A DNA stretch of 64,000 nucleotides from Anastatus disparis (Eukaryota > Arthropoda > Insecta > Hymenoptera > Eupelmidae): assembly GCA_017163975.1 (NCBI GenBank), contig JAFFSR010000353.1, positions 898,001-962,000 on the forward strand, in the 5' to 3' direction. This document shows positions 10,959 to 22,243 of the stretch, in pieces. Position 1 is the first letter of the stretch; every line of letters starts with the position of its first letter. The notes beneath the pieces were generated by a model. It ran no database searches and had not been told where the DNA came from. It saw only the letters and a program-made list of their open reading frames with translations. The translations under genes were made by a program, and so were the position numbers.

Positions 10959-12352
10959 TATCAAAGTGTACAAACGTGTGCAAAATAAAACAGGAAAAGG
11001 ATAATACTCAGAAGTGTATCAAGATGTACCATAGTATATTAAAGTGTGTCAAAGTGTGTAAAAGTGTATCAACGTGTACAAACGTGTGCAAAATAAAACA
11101 GGAAAAGGTTAATACTCAGAAGTGTATCAAGATGTACCATAGTATATTAAAGTGTATCAAAGTGTGTAAAAGTGTATCAAAGTGTACAAACGTGTGCAAA
11201 ATAAAACAGGAAAAACAATTTAGGCTAATACTCAGAAGTGTATCAACATGTACCATAGTATATTAAAGTGTGTAAAAGTGTATCAAAATGTGTCAAAGTG
11301 TATCAAAATGTGTCAAAGTGTATAACATCAAAAAAATTGAGGAAATTTAATTTCAGCTCACTTTTTAAGAAATGTACCAAAGTGTACCAAAGTGTATCTA
11401 AGTGTATCAGAGTGTATCAAAATGGATCGAGAATAAGGTCTGAAAAATCGCTCTTAGATACATTTTCATACACTTTGATACATTTTTGTATGCTTCAATA
11501 CACTTTCATACACTTTTATACATTTTGATACACCGAAAAATTTCCATTCGGGCGTGTATTCCGGTTGTAAATTACTTCTTAAATTTTCTAATTTTTATGT
11601 AAAATTGCAATGTCGTTTTTGCTTAATTATAGATATAACTCATATGTAACCTACATAAAATAACTAGTTGTATCGAATCTGATTACATTTATGAGTATTA
11701 TTTTATATTTTATTATGGTTTAAATAATTCATTTTTTTATTATTTCATTCGTCTTAGTATACCTTCAAATTTTTATTAGAGTTCCCGAAAGTAAGACAGA
11801 GCGCAATATCTGTCCAACAACAGCTGACTAAGTGACCGAGAAGTAGGATGTAGTTTATTTAATCATTTATTATTGAAAATAAAAGCCATTATTGACAAAA
11901 GTTTATATCGTTTAAGTGCCAACAGAGATAAAATGTTTCTCTGTGTGTAAATCGATATCGATTGTGACTTTAAACATTCAAGAAATACGATTTTCGGAGG
12001 TAACCTTAAAACTAAATATTTAACTGTCTCGTATTGTTATTAACCTAAGGCAACTTTTTATATGTTACTAAAATTTATAAAATATTATTAAAAATGTGTA
12101 TATTACAATTTTTGAAGAAAAAATTAATGCTTTACAAATAAAGAAAAAAATTAAACAAGAAAAATTATAATCAGTAATAAATTTTAGAGCATGCAATTGA
12201 ACTTACATTCATTTTTATTGACTTTGCTTTCTTATATTAATTATAAAAAATTTTGATATTGTTAGAATGTTTAGAACTTTGTAACTGTCCAATAAATTAT
12301 ATTGTTTAAGGTTATGTGTAAACGAATTTATATAGTCCTACTTTTGGTCTAA

Positions 12353-13026
12353 CAAGGAGAGTGCATTGCATTTGGGTCTTGGATTTTCTTCTAGCTTTGG
12401 GATCTTTTTTCTCACATAAAATCATGAAAAAAGCCGCGTCCATTCGGTCCAACGCTCGATTTTTTTCGAGTTATGAGCAGTTTTGTCTGTTTTGTTAAAA
12501 AATTGCATCTGCTTTATAATTTTACAGTTTCCGAACTACTTATTCTAGAAGGTTTTTACTGATTGCATATTAAAGTTGAGATTAAAACCTTTCGATTAAA
12601 AAAAAACGTGTCCAAAAAGCTCAAGTTGTTAAAAAGTTATGGGCGAATAAAAATAGTGCAAATATTTAGCTCAAAAAATGCATAGAAAATAAATGCAACA
12701 TTTTAGTCAGAAATTCATTTCAATTTTCCTCTCTTCATAACTTTTTAACAACTTGAGCGTTTTGGACACGTTTTTTTTTTAATCGAAAGGTTTTAATCTC
12801 AACTTTAATATGCATTCAGTAAAAGCCCTCTAGAATAAGTAGTTCAAAAACTGTAAAATTATAAAGCAGATGCAATTTTTTCAACAAAACAGACAAAACT
12901 GCTCATAACTCGGAAAAAATCGAGCGTTGGACCGAATGGACGCGGCTTTTTTCATGATTTTATGTAAGAAAAAAGATCCCAAAGCTAGAAGAAAATCCAA
13001 GACCCAAATGCAATGCACTCTCCTTG
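12353..13026. mobile_element. Foldback element, CAAGGAGAGTG family copy 1, TAA duplication
   Basis: 674 bp, nearly a perfect palindrome with arms of about 300 bp around a short centre near 12690. The ends are CAAGGAGAGTG and CACTCTCCTTG, flanked by TAA on both sides (12350-12352, 13027-13029). Two more family members lie at 53027-53690 and 60718-61399. A three-base TNA duplication is typical of PIF/Harbinger-type transposition; no transposase is encoded. The ORF at 12927-13109 is incidental. Confidence 0.8.
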
Positions 13027-13303
13027 TAAGTGCTGTCTTAGTTTTGGGTTTAGTAAAATTTGCTGTCCTACAATTAGGGATTCTTACTCATGTGAAAATA
13101 AGACGATAATTTAAAATTTTTTAATGTAAATCGGTTCATTTTTCTTTTTACATACTTTAAAATATCTAATTATCCAATTGAGATAATTTTATTTTGCAAA
13201 CAACCCATGGCATATCAATAAAAATCAAATATATATACTTATACTGCCGTAACTGTCCTACAATTGGGTGTTTTACCTTATTCAATTTCGCTTTTACATG
13301 CTT

Positions 13304-14176
13304 TTAAATTAATCTTAATTCTTTTCTGTTTTTAATAAATTTTTCTTTACATAGACCTTTGGTTAATATATCAGCTATATTTTTATCAGTTTCAATTTTT
13401 AAAATATCTATTACACCATTTTCATAATTTTCATTAATATAGTGATATTGCACTTCAATGTGCTTCGAATTTTTTGTAAGATTACCAAATTTACTTATAG
13501 CTATCGCACCAGAATTATCTTCATAAATTTTAATTGGTCTATCTATATTAAATTTAAATGCATCATTCAACAAATCTTTTATAAATAATATTTCTGTCAC
13601 CGCTTCTGACATAGCAATGTATTCAGCGAAAGTTGAATTTTTTGTTACAGTTTTCTGTTTATGTGTTTTCCAATAAACTACATTACCATATACTCTAATT
13701 ACGAATCCTGTTGTGGATTTCCTATCAATATGATCACCTGCGTAATCTGAATCGACCATACAATCTAATTTTTCTTTGTTTATGTTATTATAGTAAGTTA
13801 ATTTTAAATCTTTAGTTTTGTATAAATATTTTAACACTCTCAAAGCATACTTAAAATGTGTTTCGTTGTAACAACTTTGGTATCTACTTAAATAATTAAC
13901 ACTATATGATATATCAGGTCTTGTCCCTGTACTAATGTATAAAAGTTCGCCTATTAAATTTCTATAACTAATTCTTTCATCTATTTCAGTTGCTTGTTCA
14001 AGTTTTAAACTTGTCTCTATCGGAGTTTCATAGAGCTTTGCATTTTCTAAATGATATTTCACAGCCAATGATTCAATATATTTTTGTTGACTTAAAGTCA
14101 TTACACCTTTTTCTTTATCATGATTAATATCAATTCCAATATATCCTGTTATTTTACCTAAATCTTTCAGTTGCAA
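13304..14176 (-). pseudogene. pol: Copia reverse transcriptase end and RNase H
   Basis: 290 residues beginning in the RT connection (KDLGKITGYIGIDI), then SYRNLIGELLYISTGTRPDI, and RNase H with VDSDYAGDHIDRKSTTGFV, FAEYIAMSEAV and ADILTKGLCKEKF near the end. This is the C-terminal half of the Copia polyprotein, separated from the upstream part by one frameshift near 14160-14175. The domain order integrase, RT, RNase H identifies Ty1/Copia rather than Gypsy. Confidence 0.9.
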
Positions 14177-16258
14177 ATCTGTGCATTAATTTTGTCTTTA
14201 TATCCTTGATCTTATTTTTATCTTTACAGCAAATTAAAATATCATCTACAAATACTAACATATATATAGGATCATTGCTTGTGCTATTTACATATAAACA
14301 ATAGTCATGATTGCTTCTAACAAAATTTAATTTTTTAACATAGTTATTAAATGTTTCATACCATGCTCGTGGACTTTCTCTAAGACCATAGAGTGCCTTT
14401 TGAAGTCTACATACTTTATTTTCTCCAGTTTCATAACCTTTTGGTTCATAAATATAAACTTCTGATTTTACTGTACCATTGAGAAATGCTGTCTCAACGT
14501 CCATTTGTTCTATATCTAAATTATTTACACAACAATAGCTTAACAAAATTTTTAAAGTTTGCATTTTTCCTACTGGAGAGTATACATTTTCTAAATATTC
14601 TTTTTGTTGAAAGCCTTTTACTACTAATCTAGCTTTATAAGAATTATCTCCTTTCTTTTTAAATATCCATTTAACATCAATTATTTTCTTATCTTTAGGT
14701 TTATCTACAATAGTCCATGTTTTATTTTTATTTAAACTATTGATTTCAGAATTCATAGCTTTTTGCCATTTTTTACTTTCTGTGGAGTTTATCGCCTCCT
14801 CGAATGTATTCGGTACATTAGCGTTTACATAATTTACATATATATAATGTGTTATTGGGTTACCATATCTTTCTATAGGACTTTTCTTTCTTGTTGAAGT
14901 TCTTTCAACTTCTAAATTATCTTTTCGTTTTTTAAATCTTTTATTTACATTACCAGAATCATTATTTATTTTACTATTAGAATTTTCACTATCATAATTT
15001 TCATTATCAATAATTTCATTTTCATTTTCATTTTCAGAATCGATTTTACTTTGACTATTCTTATTTTTTAAATTTAATTCAATGTAATTTTCATCATTTT
15101 GTTCAGTACAAATTAATTCTGCATCTTCTTCAACTACTTTAACATGTCTGGCATTTATGACTTTATTATCAATTAAAACTCTATAACCATTATGTGTATA
15201 ACCTACAAGTATACCTAATTTAGCTTTATCGTCCCATTTACTTTTTCTTAGTACTTCTGGTACCCTTACAAAAACTTTGCTTCCATATATTTTCAAATGT
15301 TTTACATCAGGTTTTGATTTTAAAAGTATTTTGTATGGAGTTTTATTTTCATTTGTGTTGGCTATTGTACGGTTTTTTAAATAAGAAACTGTTTTCATTA
15401 CTTCTGGCCAATACCTTATAGGTATCTTGGCTTCTCTTACTAAACATCTGCCTATATCCATAGCTGATCTATTAAATCTTTCCGCTACTCCATTTAATTC
15501 ATGGACGTAGGGTGGACAAGGTAATAATTCAATTCCTTTGTATTTAATAAATTTATAAATTTCTTGATTTAAATACTCTTTACCATTATCACATTGCAAC
15601 TTTCTTACTCTTTTATTAAATTGATTTTCAACTAAATTTATATATTCTATAAAACATCCTGCTGTTTCAGATTTACTTTTAATACAATAAACTCTACTAC
15701 ATTTACTATAATCGTCTATAAACGTTAAAAAATATCTTTCTCCACCATAACCAGCTGTGCTGTGTGGACCATTTAAATCTGTATGAATTAATTCTAAAGT
15801 CTCAGTAGATCTAGTTTTCTTATTTTCAAACGGTACATTAGACATTTTACTTTGAATACAGTTTGCACATTTCATATTATTATTTTCTAATTTATCTGGT
15901 AAACCATTCAATAATTTTTCATTAACTAATTTATTTAAATATTGAAAATTTACATGACCTAATGCTCTGTGCCATTTTTCTTTTTCTGTTAATTTTACCG
16001 TATTTGCATAAATATTTTTACCTTTATAGTCATCAATAAAACTTTTCATTAAATACAAATTATTTATTTTTTCTGCTACAGCTACTAATTCTCTATTTTT
16101 ATTATAAATATTTGCTGTTTGATTTCTCGGTACAATTGTGTTATTTACAGTTATTTTAGAAAGACTTAACAAATTTCTACTGAATTCTTTTACATAATAA
16201 ACGTTCTTAAGATCGACTTTCTTTTCATAGTAATAAGTTTTAAAATACGTTATAATGT
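14154..16258 (-). pseudogene. pol: Copia integrase and reverse transcriptase
   Basis: About 700 residues. The integrase has the zinc module (WHRALGH, then CANCIQSK) and the catalytic triad in HTDLNGP, QCDNGKEY and NGVAERFN. The linker is Asn/Glu-rich. The RT has KWIFKKKGDN, DVETAFLNGTV, ALYGLRESPRAW and VFVDDILICC. All catalytic residues are present. The apparent start at 16325 lies inside an inserted foldback; the Copia sequence proper begins at 16258 and continues the protease frame beyond 17617. The frame ends by a frameshift before RNase H. Confidence 0.9.
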
Positions 16259-17616
16259 CCCTACTAAAAAATGTCAGGTGAAAAATCACCTGATTTTTCA
16301 CTTGATTTCTCACCTGATTTCTCATGCCAAAATCTCATGTGACTATTAGCGTAAAAAAACTAAGTTCCAAACCTATCGAAAAATTCTAAGTTTTTATCAC
16401 GGAAAACAACATTGAGAAGTATGATTCTTTTTTCATTTTTCATAATTTGAAATTGATTTTTTATACGTAGAATTTCAATTTTTTAATTTCATTTTTCTGG
16501 TCATAGAAATAAATTTCAAACCACTCTAAAAATTATAAGTCCCGATCTTATAATTTTTAACACAAGCCTCTTTTATTTATGTGAGAGAGAGAGAAAGAGA
16601 GAGAAAAACATCAAAAACACATGCACAAGAAGCCTCTTTTATTCTTTTATACACTATGAGTTGAATTAAAATGGAAAAAAAGTGTGTACATACTTTTGAT
16701 AAAACTACACTATTTATAAGTTAAGATTTTAAAGTTTTTACTATCGTAACCACGTGCGTCCGTTGTTCCTTTACACTAGAAAAAGCAACACATTTAGTAA
16801 AATGTTCCTGAGCATTGTCTCAATATAATACATCTCTCATCGTACTTTTTAAAATACAATTCGCTCAAATTTATATAAACGTAACGTGCACAGTATCGCT
16901 TGTCTTTTCTTTCTTGTTATGAGAGAAACATAGACAGAATACAATAGTTCATAAATACGAGCGTATATTTCTTTTAGCAATAGTTTGCGTTAGGCCAAGT
17001 CTGTTGTCGAGAGATATTTTCGCTTGAGGCACGAGAGGTGCCGACAGGAGGCGCATGAGTCGTTTCAGCTATAGCTAGATGTGTTGCTTTTTCTAGTGTA
17101 AAGGAACAACGGACGCACGTGGTTACGATAGTAAAAACTTTAAAATCTTAACTTATAAATAGTGTAGTTTTATCAATAGTATGTACACACTTTTTTTTCC
17201 ATTTTAATTCAACTCATAAATAGTGTATAAAAGAATAAAAGAGGCTTCTTGTGCATGTGTTTTTGATGTTTTTCTCTCTTTTCTCTCTCTCTCACGTAAA
17301 TAAAAGAGCTTGTGTTAAAAATTATAAGATCGGGACTTATAATTTTTAGAGTGGTTTGAAATTTATTTCTATGACCAGAAAAATGAAATTAAAAAATTGA
17401 AATTCTACGTATAAAAAATCAATTTCAAATTATGGAAAATGAAAAAAGAATCATACTTCTCAATGTTGTTTTCCGTGATAAAAACTTAGAATTTTTCGAT
17501 AGGTTTGGAACTTAGTTTTTTTACGCTAATAGTCACATGAGATTTTGGCATGAGAAATCAGGTGAGAAATCAAGTGAAAAATCAGGTGATTTTTCACCTG
17601 ACATTTTTTAGTAGGG
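16259..17616. mobile_element. 1.36-kb foldback inserted in Copia pol
   Basis: Arms of about 530 bp (16259-16791 and 17085-17616) are near-perfect inverted repeats, ending CCCTACTAAAAAATGTC on both sides. GT flanks both ends (16257-16258 and 17617-17618). With the element and one GT left out, the Copia protease and integrase frames are continuous, so this is the precise insertion boundary. The centre of about 290 bp is unique with no reading frame. The superfamily is not assignable; a two-base duplication and CCC ends are shared with other foldbacks here. Confidence 0.85.
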
Positions 17617-17811
17617 GTTACCTATTTTAGTAGCTTTTAATATTTTTCCATCTGGCAATTTTACATTAACTGGTTCTTTTAATACAATAAATTTTTCAAA
17701 ATAACTATCATTATTAACTATATGGTCAGTACAACCACTATCTAAAAACCAGTTTATTTCATTTTTACTTTCATTAATTTCTGTTTCTTTTACCTCATTA
17801 TGGTTTACCAT
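17617..17811 (-). pseudogene. pol: Copia aspartic protease
   Basis: Encodes NWFLDSGCTDHIVNN, the intact Copia protease active site (DSG), and continues to KIGN at the foldback junction. The enzyme processes the Gag-Pol precursor. It lies downstream of gag and, after removal of the foldback, in frame with integrase. Confidence 0.85.
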
Positions 17812-17813
17812 CG

Positions 17814-18068
17814 TTACCCATGATTCTGCATTGCGGTTGTCGTTACGTTGACTAGACGATTCTTCTCTTGGCTGACTTGTTCTGTTCTGTCCATAGCCTT
17901 GTTGTGAATACCCCCTTTAATTTGATCGTGGAAATCCTCGTTGAAATCCTCGTTGACCATGACCTCTGTTGTAATAGGCTCTTCTACCTTGATTGGTATA
18001 CGTTCCTCTACCTTGGCTGAATTGCGGTGCTCTCCTACAATCTTTCTTGTTGTGGCCTTCTTTCCCAC
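17814..18068 (-). pseudogene. Copia gag-protease linker in a shifted frame
   Basis: This frame overlaps the end of gag and carries short Arg/Gln-rich sequence followed by a stop just before the protease. It is the original linker read after a frameshift near 17915; it has no separate identity. Confidence 0.4.
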
Positions 18069-18843
18069 AATTAAAATATTGTCCTTTTGTTTTTATGCTG
18101 AAAGTGCTGACATTTCTTTTACTTTCACTTTCAGATCTTGTCATATTTTTCTCTTGAATTTTGGACTTTACATATTCTACTGTCCTTTGCTCTTCTGGTA
18201 TGACATCTATAAAGTCACCAATAAAGCTGTAACTGGGTGGCAGTGCTTTTATTATATATCTTATCTTTTCTTGCTCATTCAAAGTTCCACCAGCTGCTTT
18301 AAACTTATTATAGGCTTGTTCAAAATCTACAAAAAAATCTTCAACTTTGTCATAATTCTTCAATTTTACATCTTCTAATTTACTTCTACATATTATCTGT
18401 AGAGCTGTAGATTTTGTTGAGTACATGCTGTCTAGCTTTCTCATCATTTCATATGTTGTTTTACATTCTGTAATGTACTCTAACTGCTTATCTGATATTG
18501 AGCTTATCAGTATATTTTTAGCTTTTAAATCTGCTTTCTTCCAAACATCTTGGTTATCTGCTTCAGTTAATACTCTTATTGCTTGCTCTTTACATTCTTT
18601 ATATTCTAAAATATTCAGTAATCTGAATCCCCAGCTTGAATAATTGCATCCATCAAAAATGGGAATATAAACATCATCAATTTTTACTTGCTTAGCCATT
18701 TCTCTTTCTTTTTCTAATTTTATATTTTTATCAATTTCTTTTACTGCACTTAACACTTTTTTCAATTCTTTGAGGAAAACTTTTCTTAAACGATTTCTTT
18801 CTTCTTTAATGAGCACTATATTTTCAGCTTTTGTCTGTTTCAT
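17917..18843 (-). CDS. gag: Copia Gag
   Basis: 308 residues. The central region (FDGCNYSSWGFRLL, then KAKNILISSISDKQLEYI, and a later KIRYIIKALPPSY) is the Copia UBN2-type Gag fold. The C-terminus has a CCHC knuckle (FNCGKEGHNKKDC) whose first Cys is replaced by Tyr, fitting a TGT to TAT change, so RNA binding is probably damaged. A later in-frame Met near 18700 may be the true start, since the first 48 residues are a charged helix. The ORF then runs into Arg/Gly/Gln repeats. Confidence 0.88.
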   Translation of the reverse strand: MKQTKAENIVLIKEERNRLRKVFLKELKKVLSAVKEIDKNIKLEKEREMAKQVKIDDVYIPIFDGCNYSSWGFRLLNILEYKECKEQAIRVLTEADNQDVWKKADLKAKNILISSISDKQLEYITECKTTYEMMRKLDSMYSTKSTALQIICRSKLEDVKLKNYDKVEDFFVDFEQAYNKFKAAGGTLNEQEKIRYIIKALPPSYSFIGDFIDVIPEEQRTVEYVKSKIQEKNMTRSESESKRNVSTFSIKTKGQYFNCGKEGHNKKDCRRAPQFSQGRGTYTNQGRRAYYNRGHGQRGFQRGFPRSN

Positions 18844-19315
18844 TAAACTTTCTTTTAATTATCTTATTAAATTCACTTATTAATTTCCTTAGTGAATTCA
18901 CGTTTTTAATCTTTTTTATTTTGTCACCTTTTTTAATTTTCTCGTACAGTCTATTTTTTCGAAATTATTATTCACTTTCTGCTTCTTATTATTTATTATT
19001 TTTTACCTTTTATTCACTTGTTTTCTTTTTCTTTCCTTTTATCTTTCAGACACGTGCTCTGTTTTAACCTCAAAATAATTTTCTTCTAACCTGACTTTTT
19101 GCGACCACGTGGCTTTAATTTTTAATCCGTTAGCATAGAACGTATTTTCTGCTTAATTTTCTTCTTTTTTCTTTTTATTGATTAACACTAATTTTTCCTT
19201 TTCACTTTTCTATATATTTTTCACTTTACTTTTGCCTTTTAGTTATCTTTTTGACTTAAATAGTCTACCACGTTTTTGCTTCAATAACCACGTTTCTTCT
19301 ATTTTATCAACCACT
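18844..19315 (-). other. Copia 5' leader, no gene
   Basis: T-rich on the plus strand, without credible coding. A matching 5' LTR to 8557-8897 was expected near here but is not visible before the foldback at 19320 or after it, so it has been lost or has diverged. Confidence 0.4.
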
Positions 19316-19319
19316 ATAA

Positions 19320-20756
19320 GAGAGAACAATATAGTTTACACCATTAGCGAACTCATTATTTTTTTTTTAATTTTCATTATAGCAAAATAAGTAATCTATT
19401 CGTTTCTTTGTTTGAAACAAAATATTTTTTGAATAACTTTATTGAATTAGCGAAACTTTGGCATATCTTAACCTATTCAAATTGAAAATATGTTTTGAAA
19501 AGCGAATGATAAGGATTACTTAATTTTATTGCTAATATAATTTTATTATATGATATAATCTCATCAAATATTATTTTATATTATCGTTCTTTAAAAATAA
19601 ACAGTTGTAAATAATTTTATTAAGATAAGCCCATATGGAAAAAATTTCTGGAAATAATTGTAAATAAGTGTTACTAACTGTAAATAACTGTAAATAACTA
19701 TAAATATATAGTTGTTTATATTTATTTACAGTTATTTACATTTATTTATTTTTTTTACAATTATTCACATTTATTTACGATTATTAATATTTTTTCATAG
19801 TTTTTTTACAGTTTTTGAAAAAATAACATTTAGTTAAAATGATAAGTATTATAATGTATAAATAAAATTTAAGTTTTAAGGTTCAACATGTACATTTATT
19901 TATGATTTAGTTTATTTACAAAATTCAAAAATTAATCATTCATTTCTACCAAATTGAATTCTTTGTCAAATAAAAGAAAGTTTTTTTTTGCAGTTTGTAT
20001 TTTACGGAGAGTCTTGTTCATTTATCTTTTAAAAAATTTTGTCAAAAAAAATATATTTCAAAACCATTTCTATTCTTTTTATATTTATGTTTGATTGATA
20101 AATCTATATATAACATGAATGTAAAATTTAAATTCCGAATAAAAAGATAAATATTAGGAAAATAATGAATTTGAAAAATAGATTTCTACAAATTTAAAAA
20201 AAATAATATTATGAATTTTATTTTATACTCATTACATTAAGATTAAAAAAATTAAGTGATTTTTCTCACATTTTTTCAAAGTCATCTTAAGGGGATGTAA
20301 AATACCGACATTAGTGTTTTGCAAGTTATTGGTTCTTAATCAAAGATTTTTAAAAATATCTCTATATTACAGTCTTTCATTTCTACTAATAAAGAGCCTA
20401 ATATAGAGATATTTCTGAAAATTTTTGAATAAAGATAAAAAATTTGGAAAACTGTAATGTCAGTAACTACGTAGAAATCATATACCCTATTACATCCCCT
20501 TAATAAAATTACTTATGACTGTTTATTTTTCAAAAACCATAATTATCAATAAAATTAAGTAATCCTTATTATTCGCTTTTGAAAACATTTTCATTCTAAA
20601 AAGATTAGGATATGCCAAAGTTTCGCTAATTCAATAAAGTCATTCAAAAAATATTTTGTTTTAAACAAAGAAACGAATAGATTACTTATTTTGCTATAAT
20701 GAAAATTAAAAAAAAAATAATGAGTTTGCAAATGATGTAAACTATATTGTTCTCTC
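19320..20756. mobile_element. 1.44-kb foldback, ATAA duplication
   Basis: Ends GAGAGAACAATATAGTTTAC (19320) and its complement (ending 20756) with ATAA on both sides (19316-19319, 20757-20760). The arms are about 240 bp (to about 19560, and from about 20530), with substitutions. The centre contains (TAAATAACTG)n-like words near 19670-19790 and a nested TTAA element. No transposase. Confidence 0.75.
20291..20499. mobile_element. 209-bp TTAA element nested in the foldback
   Basis: The terminal inverted repeats start GGGGATGTAA and are flanked by TTAA at 20287-20290 and 20500-20503. TTAA targeting is the signature of piggyBac- or Kolobok-type transposases. It encodes nothing. Confidence 0.7.
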
Positions 20757-20933
20757 ATAATATTAAATTTTTTACATATTTATGTTTTAAATAAAATAAA
20801 ACAGTTTTATGTTGAAAAAGTGTTTATTTGTAGAAATTTTACATATAAAACAAATTCAGTTTACATTTAAAATTCGAATTTGAAGTTGGCGCGTACCAAA
20901 CTATACATTAGCATTAATGCCAACTATGAAACA

Positions 20934-22242
20934 TGGCTTCTTGCACGGCCATTGTATTCTTATAGCTGATAACATCTTTTTAGAAAAATATTATTTCGCT
21001 TTTTTGCGATATAATTTATCAAACCAAGTTTCCGCCCTTCATTTTTTAAAAATAAAATGATCCTGAATAGGAAATTTCCTTACGAAACACGGTTTTTGAG
21101 AAATTTGATTTTTTCGAACTGAGAAATTTGTTTTTCTAATTATCTTCGATTAACGCTTTTTTTTGGCTAATTTTTAGAGTTTCCGCCCTTCATCGAAATT
21201 AAATGAAGTGATCTATAAAAGGAAAACTCATTCCAATGTATGGTTTTTTCAAAAATTGTAATTTTATAAAATTATAATTTTCGATCGGTAAAGTAGCGTG
21301 AAACCATACCCTTAAATAAATTTCTATCAGTAAAAGATGATAAATATTTTGGTTCTACATTCATACGTAATTCTGTAATAAAGTTTTGTCGCAAGATTCT
21401 TATGCGAGATAGCTTCAAGTATGATGCATGCTCGCGTGATTATTCTTATGATAAGATTGCATTTAACTTTTGTCCTTCTGATGTAATTTTAACGCAAATC
21501 TGCTGCATGATTCTCACATAAAACTGCTTCAATTCTGCTGTACGTTTGCGTGTTTATTCTCATCATTAAATTACACTTAACTTTTGTCATATTTATGTGA
21601 TTCGGGGGTAAAGTGCTGCTGCAAGATTCTTATGGAAGACTGCTTCGATTCTGCTGCAAAATTACGTGTTTATTTTCGTAACATAATTGTACTTAACTGG
21701 TGTCATTCTTATGTAATTATGGGGTAAAGTGCTGCTGCAAGATTCTTACGGAAGACTACTTTGATTCTGCAGCAAGTTTGCATGTTTATTCTCGTCATAT
21801 AATTGCACTTAACTTTTGTCATTCTTATGTAAATCTGAGGTAAAGTGCTGCTGCAAGTTTGTGATGCAAGACTGTTTCGATTCTGTTATATGCTTGTGTA
21901 CTTATTACGATTCGCAGAACTGCACTTGACAATTTGCAATTCTTACGTAATTGTGTTGCAAAACTTTGTCGGGAATTATTTACTTAATTTTGTTGCTAGT
22001 GTCTGTAATAAGGTTTTTCCGCAAGTTTTCTGCAAAATATCCTCAAGATTCTGCGCATTCTTTCCGTTCCGTAGATTGCACTTTCTCTCTGCCAGAGACG
22101 TGCAATTCTGTTGCACTTATCTGCTGTGATTTCTTTTCATAAAAAACCCTATGGGATGCGGAAACAGACAGCACATGTTCTGCTGCAAGTTTTTGATTTT
22201 CAAGAAAATTGCAGCAAAATTGCGTTGACCATGTTACCAGGG
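20934..22242. repeat. Right terminal inverted repeat of the large foldback element
   Basis: Inner part 20934-21314 mirrors 987-1367. The outer part has ~116-bp tandem repeats at about 21440-21960 (attctgctgcaa words near 21526, 21641, 21757 and 21874), then a terminal segment of gcagcaa words ending CCAGGG at 22242. The small ORFs at 21845-22279 are through repeats. Confidence 0.85.
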
Positions 22243-22243
22243 T

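Larger units (their letters stand above)
10493..11533 (+). repeat. Minisatellite of aaagtgtatc words, right arm, interrupted by a SINE
   Basis: Complementary in word content to the left arm (aagtgtatcaaagtgt). A longer unit of about 122 bp, including aaaataaaacaggaaaaggt, occurs three times between 10970 and 11215. The reading frames at 10976-11528 follow from the repeat and are not genes. Confidence 0.85.
8939..13278. mobile_element. Pogo-like non-autonomous element, 4.3 kb, TA duplication
   Basis: The ends are inverted repeats: AGGTAAAACACCCAA at 8939 and its complement ending at 13278, with TA on both sides (8937-8938, 13279-13280). The first seven bases, AGGTAAA, match the autonomous pogo-like element at 46959-51559. 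The inside has no transposase; it consists of two minisatellite blocks in opposite orientation, a SINE and a nested foldback. It lies between the Copia polypurine tract and the Copia pol stop. Confidence 0.75.
1..22242. mobile_element. Large foldback DNA element with long inverted repeats, left end outside window
   Basis: The right terminus reads CCCTGGTAACATGGTC on the minus strand and ends at 22242, followed by TA. Bases 987-1367 match the reverse complement of 20934-21314 closely over about 380 bp, and the outer parts of both arms carry the same ~116-bp tandem repeat. The left terminus lies before base 1, so the TA duplication cannot be checked on that side. No transposase of its own is visible; everything between the arms is explained by later insertions (Gypsy, Copia and others). 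The first eight bases, CCCTGGTA, are shared with the TA-flanked element at 55526-59967. It is inserted in the coding region of the LINE that resumes at 22244. A Tc1/mariner-type non-autonomous element is likely from the TA target, but this is inference. Confidence 0.7.

Noticed and set aside
9258..11528. Several ORFs of 60-96 codons on both strands
   Set aside because: They run through tacactttga minisatellite words that happen to lack stops; the translations are repetitive and both strands are equally open.
17941..18643. Plus-strand ORFs opposite Copia gag
   Set aside because: Antisense shadows; the minus-strand frame has clear Gag and zinc-knuckle motifs.
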